This document shows, piece by piece, positions 46,957 to 52,067 of a DNA stretch of 52,067 nt. The position numbers and the translations under genes were made by a program. The notes beneath the pieces were generated by a model. The model saw only the letters and a program-made list of their open reading frames with translations. It was not told the DNA's origin and ran no database searches. How positions within the stretch are numbered: the stretch's first letter is position 1; every line of letters starts with the position of its first letter. Where the stretch lies: contig CAMBIR010000009.1 in NCBI GenBank assembly GCA_945867665.1, positions 1 to 52,067 of the forward strand. Reading direction: 5' to 3'. Origin of the DNA: an uncultured Bacillota bacterium. GTDB lineage: Bacteria; Bacillota_I; Bacilli_A; RF39; UBA660.

Positions 46957-47235
46957 AATGTTTTCTCTTTGACGATGATAAGTTACTTTAATATTTTGTT
47001 TTTGAATCGCTAATTCATTTAATGAATTGACGTCAGCTTCAAAATCAATTTTATTTAATTTAGCAATTTGTGTTTCCCCTCCAGTTGTATTTAGTACAAT
47101 TTTTAAATCAGTTACTATTTCTGTTAGTTTGGTAATTGTGCTTGAAAATTCTTTTGATGCAATTACTAAATTGTTTGTTGATGCTTCGATTATACTTTTT
47201 TTCTCTTCAATTTGTTCTTCCTTAATGATAGCCAT
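46948..47235 (-). CDS. small helical protein of the type VII secretion cluster (95 aa)
   Basis: 95 residues, predicted two long helices broken near residues 50-55 (VLNTTGGETQI). The length and helical-hairpin look are like WXG100/ESX proteins and the LXG partner proteins, but there is no W-x-G at the turn (TGG instead). It starts 9 bases after the stop of the WxG-CHAP gene with AAGGAGGAAAT, so the two are co-expressed and may form a heterodimer for secretion. An immunity function is an alternative. The stop is TGA, inside the terminator. Confidence 0.65.
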   Translation of the reverse strand: MAIIKEEQIEEKKSIIEASTNNLVIASKEFSSTITKLTEIVTDLKIVLNTTGGETQIAKLNKIDFEADVNSLNELAIQKQNIKVTYHRQRENIKR

Positions 47236-47244
47236 ATTTCCTCC

Positions 47245-48477
47245 TTAGCCTATTGTTCCTTTTTTCGCATGTTCTCCTCTTAAGTACTGATATTTTTCGT
47301 CAATGCCAGTTTTGATAGAAATAAATTCTTGACTTAGTAGTTGTGTTTGACTTTGTGTGCTATTATTGATATATGTTTTTGGTGTATAGTATCCACCTAT
47401 TACGTAAGTGCTTTCTCCCGATTCTATGTCGGCATTCCAAATTCTTACTCTAGTATTTACAAAACCACCCTTATTATATCCATTCTCTACATAGTAATTT
47501 CCATTATCATCTGGAGTATTTCCTTCAATTGTATAAATATACTTATTATCACTACCTACTACTATTCCTGTATGTCGTACATCTCCTTCATTATTGTAGA
47601 AAATATCCCCCCTCTTAGGTTGATAAGAGGCATCACTTGAACTGTGCCATTCTCCCTTTCCTTCAATTGCCTTTGCTTGAGCATCTGTTGAGCCTTTGTC
47701 AGTATCAATATAAGGAGATATTACATCCTCTATTCCTGACTTTTTAGCAATATAACTAACAAACTCAGCACACCATTCATCATCTTTACTTGTTGGACTG
47801 TCTGGATGATTTACCATATAACTAACTGCATATTTTGTAGAATGATTTGAAACTAATAATCTATTTCCTAATTCTTCTAATGCATAATCAACAAAATCTT
47901 TTTCCCCAGTTTTTGAGTGAAATTTTTGATAAATTTCATCATTTTCTTTTAGTTTTTCATTTTTGATAGATAATTCTTTTAACTCCTCCCATGGAGATAG
48001 TCCATTTTCTGCTTTTTGATTTTTTAAATCTTCTATAAATTGTTTGAAGTTTCCAGTATATTGTACATCTAATTGCGATTCTAGAAGAATAATAGATTCA
48101 ATAAAAAACTCATTTAATTCTGCTAATTCTTGTTTTTGATTGTTTAATTCTTCTATGTTTTGTTCAATATTTTCTATTATTTTGTTATCTAAGTTGGACG
48201 AGTTATTAACATTAATATTCCAGATATATTTATACCTTACTAGTTCATTTGTTAATAGTTGATAATTACTTATTAGTGGATTTGGCTGTTCTACGTGAAA
48301 TGACTCTATCATTATTTCGCTTGCATCGCTTCCATTCCAAGATTTTAATTGCGATGTAGCAGAATTTATTTTTGAAAGATTATTTTCTAATTCATTGATT
48401 TCTTCTGATAAATCATTAGAAAGTTTAATTATTTCATTGATTACTTCATTGATACCATCCGTGCTTATACTATTCAT
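47245..48477 (-). CDS. WxG-domain protein with a CHAP peptidoglycan hydrolase domain
   Basis: 410 residues. The N-terminal 90 residues are helical with LKSWNGSDASEIM (W47-x-G49), the WXG100 turn; more helices run to about 185. Residues 215-365 are a CHAP (NlpC/P60-like) amidase/endopeptidase domain: Cys236 in DDEWCAEFVSYIAKKSG, His302 in VRHTGIVVG and Glu318 in IYTIEGNT. The C-terminal 40 residues are helical and contain YLRGE (398-402), a Y-x-x-x-E pattern like the type VII secretion signal. There is no Sec signal peptide. The start at 48477 is set by AGGAGGAAAT. A wall-remodelling or toxic effector exported by the adjacent EssC machine is inferred. Confidence 0.8.
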   Translation of the reverse strand: MNSISTDGINEVINEIIKLSNDLSEEINELENNLSKINSATSQLKSWNGSDASEIMIESFHVEQPNPLISNYQLLTNELVRYKYIWNINVNNSSNLDNKIIENIEQNIEELNNQKQELAELNEFFIESIILLESQLDVQYTGNFKQFIEDLKNQKAENGLSPWEELKELSIKNEKLKENDEIYQKFHSKTGEKDFVDYALEELGNRLLVSNHSTKYAVSYMVNHPDSPTSKDDEWCAEFVSYIAKKSGIEDVISPYIDTDKGSTDAQAKAIEGKGEWHSSSDASYQPKRGDIFYNNEGDVRHTGIVVGSDNKYIYTIEGNTPDDNGNYYVENGYNKGGFVNTRVRIWNADIESGESTYVIGGYYTPKTYINNSTQSQTQLLSQEFISIKTGIDEKYQYLRGEHAKKGTIG

Positions 48478-48499
48478 ATTTCCTCCTATATACCATTCT

Positions 48500-48505
48500 A
48501 TTATA
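48500..48505 (-). promoter_or_regulatory. -10 box of the WxG-CHAP operon
   Basis: TATAAT on the minus strand, 22 bases before the ATG at 48477; -35 weak (TTAAAT). Confidence 0.5.
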
Positions 48506-48582
48506 ACAAACAAAATCATTTATTTAATCATTTTATTTGTTCGCTTTAGAAAAATCTTCATCAGTATTTTCTAAAAAAACAA

Positions 48583-48611
48583 TTGTCAAAACAAATTTTT
48601 TACTATATACT
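48583..48611 (+). promoter_or_regulatory. promoter of essC
   Basis: TTGTCA (48583-48588) and TATACT (48606-48611) with 17 bases between. This overlaps the longer open frame and supports the start at 48637. Confidence 0.7.
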
Positions 48612-48636
48612 TATTTTTAGAATAGGAGTGGTGTTG

Positions 48637-51600
48637 ATGATTATTTATGTCATTCATGAACAAAAGTTATTTAATATGACTTTACCTCTAAAAATAAATG
48701 GGAGTTATTCTTTAACTGACATTTTTAATAACAAAGAAAGAAATTTGATTAATATTGTTGAGAAAAACGGTAATTGGGTGGCTTATAGTAATAAACATGT
48801 TAAAATTTGGCAAGATAAGAAGCAACTGGGCTCTGTTATTCTTCAGAATTATCAATACCTTCTTCTTCAGGTTAAGGGACAAGAAGGGTTCTTGGTGATG
48901 TATACTTGCCCAGTTAATGATAGTTCCTTTTTTGGAGTAAAAGTTCCGGGGAATATGGAATTTATTGTTGGAAGTGGAGGAGATAATGCTATTAGTTGTA
49001 ATAATCCTCTAATTGGTCATAAACACGCTAAAATTACTTATTTGAACGGGAATTGGAAATTAGAAGATTTAAGTACACAATATGGAACTTTTGTTAATAA
49101 TCGTTTAATCCAAGGGGAAGTTAACCTTTTTCATGGGGATGTTATTTTTATTTTAGGATTAAAATTAATCGTTTTAGCTGATGAAATTTATTTTAATAAT
49201 CCTTTGGGAAGTGTTCGATATAACAATAAATTATTTGCAAATATTGATAAAAGAGAAGAATTACCTAAATTTGAAGCGAATGAGGATGATAATGAAGTTG
49301 AATTATATGATGAAGCAGATTATTTTATTCGTTCTCCTCGATTTATGGAAACTGTAGAGGCAAAAAAATTTATTTTAGATCAACACCCTGTTATTAACGA
49401 GCCTGAGGAGACACCACTTTTACTTACAATGGGACCAATGCTTACTATGGGAACTTCTTCCGTTGTAATGCTTGCTTCTAGTTATATGTCTTACCAGAAC
49501 GGAGGAAGTGCTTCTAGTATTCTTCCTACGGCAGCGATTTCCGTTTCGATGTTAGCTGGTACTTTGCTTTGGCCTACTTTAAATAGTCGTTATTCTAAAA
49601 AAATACAGAAAAAGAAATTAAAGGAATTAAATGATAAATACTCTACTTATTTAAACAAAAAAAATAGTGAATTAGATGAAATATCTACTATGCAAAAACA
49701 AATTTTACTTTCTAATAATATTAGTCCTCAAGAGTGCTATAAACTAATTGTTACGAAAAGTAGAAGTTTGTGGTCTAGAGAACTTCATCAAAATGATTTT
49801 CTTACTTTAAGACTTGGAATTGGAGATGTTCCTTTAAAAATTAATTATCAATACCCTGAAGAACATTTTCAATTAAAAGATGATCAGTTACTTAAGAATA
49901 TGACTGATATTTTGGAGAGGCATAAATATATTAGTGGAGCCCCTATTTTAGAAAATTTTACCAAAAAGAATATATTTACAGTTACAGGAAAATATAATAG
50001 TATTAAACCTTATAGTGATTTATTGATTTTGCAAATGCTTGCATTTCATAGTTATTTTGATTTGAAAATTGTAATTTTTACTAATAAAGAAAAGAAAGAT
50101 TATTGGAATTATTTAAAACAGGTTCCTCATTTATTTAGTAACGATCGGCAAATGCGCTTCTTTTCTTCTGATTTTGATAGTGGAAAAGAAATTTCTGGAT
50201 ATTTATCTAGTATTTTTGTTCAAAGGGAAGAGATGTATAAAAAAAATAATCGGAATAGTAATGAAGTTGCTAATTATAAGTTATTTTCTTCTTACTATAT
50301 GATTATTACAGATAATTATGAGGAAATTAAAGATTATCCTATTATTGATAATGTACTACATATGAATGGAAATTATGGATTTAGTTTAATGATTTTAAAC
50401 GAATCTTTAGCTAATCTTCCTACACAATGTAAGAGTTTTATTGGTATTGATAATTTAACTAGTGGGGGAATATTTGAAAATGAGATTAAGAGTGACACAA
50501 GAAGGCAATTTAAAGTAGAATTATTAAATCAAGCTGATTTAAATCTTATTGGTACTTATTTATCTAATATTCCTATGAAAAATAAAGATGAAGTATTTTC
50601 TCTTCCTAAAAGTTTTAGTTTTCTTGAGATGTATGATGCTGGTAATATTGAACAGTTAAATATTTTAGAGAAATGGAAGAATAATAACCCCATTAACAGT
50701 TTGGCTGCACCTATTGGAATATCTACAAGTGGGAATTTATTTAAGTTAGATTTACACGAAAAAGAACAGGGTCCTCATGGACTTATCGCTGGAATGACTG
50801 GATCTGGTAAATCAGAATTCATTATTACTTATATTTTATCGATGGCGGTTAATTATCATCCTGATGAAGTACAATTTGTTCTTATTGACTATAAAGGTGG
50901 TGGACTTGTTGGTGCCTTCTTAAATAAGGAGAACGGAATTAAGTTGCCACATTTAGCTGGAACAATTACTAACTTAGAAGTGGCTGATATTAATAGGGCT
51001 CTTGCTTCAATTGAAAGTGAGTTAAAACGACGTCAAAATCTTTTCAATATTGCACGAGAAAAAATTAATGAAGGAACAATTGATATTTATAAATACCAAA
51101 AATATTATCGAGAAGGAATTTTAGATACGCCACTTTCTCACTTGTTTATTATCTCAGATGAGTTTGCTGAGTTAAAAAGCCAACAGCCAGAATTTATGGA
51201 TCAATTAATTTCTACCGCACGTATTGGGCGAAGTCTAGGTGTACATTTAATTCTTGCTACGCAAAAACCTAGCGGTGTTGTTAATGACCAAATATGGTCT
51301 AATACTCGGTTTAGGGTTTGCTTAAAGGTACAAGATGCTGGAGACTCTAATGAGGTTATTAAAAGACCTGATGCTGCTAGTTTAAAAGAAGTAGGAAGAT
51401 TTTATTTACAAGTTGGATTTAATGAATTTTTTGCTTTAGGACAAGCAGCATATGCAGGGGCACCTTATATTGCCCAAGATAAAGTTTATCATGAAGTGGA
51501 CGATAAAATTAATTTTATCAATGAGATTGGAAAAAGTTTTAAAACAATTGGTACACCAAGAAATTTAGGACTTGCTAAAGGAGAGCAGTTATCTAATATT

Positions 51601-52050
51601 GTTCAATATATTAGTAATTTAGCTGAAAAAGAAAATATTCATATTAAACAATTATGGTTAGAGAAAATTCCAGCAATTATTTATCTTGATAGTATTAAAA
51701 AAGAATATCACTATGTTAAGAAAAATCATTGTATTGAGAGTGTTGTTGGACTTTATGACAATCCTAGTTTGCAAGAACAAGGACTTGTTACAGTCGATTT
51801 AACTAATAGGGGAAATGCAATTATCTATAGTATGGAAGAGAAAAATACCTTTATTAATACTTTGATTTATTCCCTTATTACTACTTATCAAACTAATGAA
51901 TTAAATCTATATATTATCGACTGTGATACACAGACTTTAAAACTATATGAAGCCGCTCCTCAAGTTGGTGATGTAATGTTTGATAATGAAGAGGAAAAAA
52001 TTAATAATTTATTTAGGGAACATTCAAAAATAAATGTTAATATTTTCTAA
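48637..52050 (+). CDS. essC: type VII secretion FtsK/SpoIIIE ATPase EssC, ending inside its second ATPase module
   Basis: 1137 residues; typical EssC is about 1450-1500. The N-terminus has an FHA-like domain (105-190: FIVGSGGDN, IGHKHAKIT, GTFVNNRLI). Two membrane helices follow at about 262-320. The first FtsK ATPase is intact: Walker A GMTGSGKSEF near 720, LIDYKGGGL and Walker B HLFIISDEFAE near 838. The second module starts as usual (GLVTVDLTNRGNAIIYSMEE; LYIIDCDTQTLK), but its P-loop is degenerate (YSMEEKNTF in place of GxxGxGKST) and the frame stops at 52050 after NNLFREHSKINVNIF. The missing third module may lie in another frame or gene beyond the window. AGGAGTGG precedes the ATG at 48637. 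Confidence 0.9.
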   Translation: MIIYVIHEQKLFNMTLPLKINGSYSLTDIFNNKERNLINIVEKNGNWVAYSNKHVKIWQDKKQLGSVILQNYQYLLLQVKGQEGFLVMYTCPVNDSSFFGVKVPGNMEFIVGSGGDNAISCNNPLIGHKHAKITYLNGNWKLEDLSTQYGTFVNNRLIQGEVNLFHGDVIFILGLKLIVLADEIYFNNPLGSVRYNNKLFANIDKREELPKFEANEDDNEVELYDEADYFIRSPRFMETVEAKKFILDQHPVINEPEETPLLLTMGPMLTMGTSSVVMLASSYMSYQNGGSASSILPTAAISVSMLAGTLLWPTLNSRYSKKIQKKKLKELNDKYSTYLNKKNSELDEISTMQKQILLSNNISPQECYKLIVTKSRSLWSRELHQNDFLTLRLGIGDVPLKINYQYPEEHFQLKDDQLLKNMTDILERHKYISGAPILENFTKKNIFTVTGKYNSIKPYSDLLILQMLAFHSYFDLKIVIFTNKEKKDYWNYLKQVPHLFSNDRQMRFFSSDFDSGKEISGYLSSIFVQREEMYKKNNRNSNEVANYKLFSSYYMIITDNYEEIKDYPIIDNVLHMNGNYGFSLMILNESLANLPTQCKSFIGIDNLTSGGIFENEIKSDTRRQFKVELLNQADLNLIGTYLSNIPMKNKDEVFSLPKSFSFLEMYDAGNIEQLNILEKWKNNNPINSLAAPIGISTSGNLFKLDLHEKEQGPHGLIAGMTGSGKSEFIITYILSMAVNYHPDEVQFVLIDYKGGGLVGAFLNKENGIKLPHLAGTITNLEVADINRALASIESELKRRQNLFNIAREKINEGTIDIYKYQKYYREGILDTPLSHLFIISDEFAELKSQQPEFMDQLISTARIGRSLGVHLILATQKPSGVVNDQIWSNTRFRVCLKVQDAGDSNEVIKRPDAASLKEVGRFYLQVGFNEFFALGQAAYAGAPYIAQDKVYHEVDDKINFINEIGKSFKTIGTPRNLGLAKGEQLSNIVQYISNLAEKENIHIKQLWLEKIPAIIYLDSIKKEYHYVKKNHCIESVVGLYDNPSLQEQGLVTVDLTNRGNAIIYSMEEKNTFINTLIYSLITTYQTNELNLYIIDCDTQTLKLYEAAPQVGDVMFDNEEEKINNLFREHSKINVNIF

Positions 52051-52067
52051 TTTATAATTTGATAAAA

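Overview
The window is a strongly AT-rich stretch of a low-GC, single-membrane (Gram-positive type) bacterial chromosome. DnaB/DnaI helicase-loading genes, an rplJ leader, a T-box riboswitch, a type VII secretion ATPase and the split between a DnaI loader and a DnaE polymerase all point to the Bacilli. I would guess an uncultured, probably host-associated lineage, but I cannot name a species. TGA acts as a stop (clpP at 10971-10973, the coiled-coil gene at 21729-21731, the small gene at 46948-46950), so the standard bacterial code applies. Many promoters are readable, most of them near-consensus TTGACA-N17-TATAAT. There is no tRNA, rRNA, CRISPR array, transposase or integrase.

Layout. 1-2600: the 5' part of a hydroxyacyl-CoA dehydrogenase-like gene, an orphan holin-like protein, and a collagen-like surface protein followed by a TPR-containing glycosyltransferase. 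2604-8464: mutY, a pseudo-transglutaminase, enolase, a small membrane exporter, a second transglutaminase-like protein with Cys and His intact, and a small unknown. 8604-13818: a TGS-uridine-kinase-like protein, ClpP and two overlapping flavoproteins. 13999-27547 (minus strand): secE-nusG, rplK-rplA, L10 leader-rplJ-rplL, then a large membrane-anchored coiled-coil protein and a DUF1292 protein, then rpoB-rpoC with its own promoter. 27824-29774: an XRE regulator, a SAM methyltransferase and an RluA pseudouridine synthase. 29859-35538: dnaE, a tail-anchored protein, dnaI and dnaB. 35748-37913: a large protein whose C-terminal half is a catalytically degenerate RNase II/R (RNB) domain. 38090-43474: a T-box-controlled gatC-gatA-gatB-aspS operon. 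43495-46367: a CPBP protease, galU and a shortened arylsulfotransferase-like exported protein. 46554-46919: a HIT protein. 46948-52050: a type VII secretion cluster with a small helical protein, a WxG-CHAP hydrolase and a divergent EssC ATPase that stops inside its second ATPase module.

How genes work together. The gatCAB-aspS operon fits tRNA-dependent asparagine formation: the AspRS carries the RDHGG motif associated with non-discriminating enzymes, and the T-box specifier looks like AAC (Asn). The collagen gene and glycosyltransferase probably form a surface glycoprotein unit. The WxG-CHAP protein is a likely substrate of the EssC machine beside it.

The most interesting items are the pseudo-RNB protein, the transglutaminase-fold pair flanking eno, the WxG-CHAP/EssC cluster with its interrupted EssC, the membrane coiled-coil protein inserted between rplL and rpoB, and a 10-mer (AAAATACTTA) that recurs mainly at gene boundaries.
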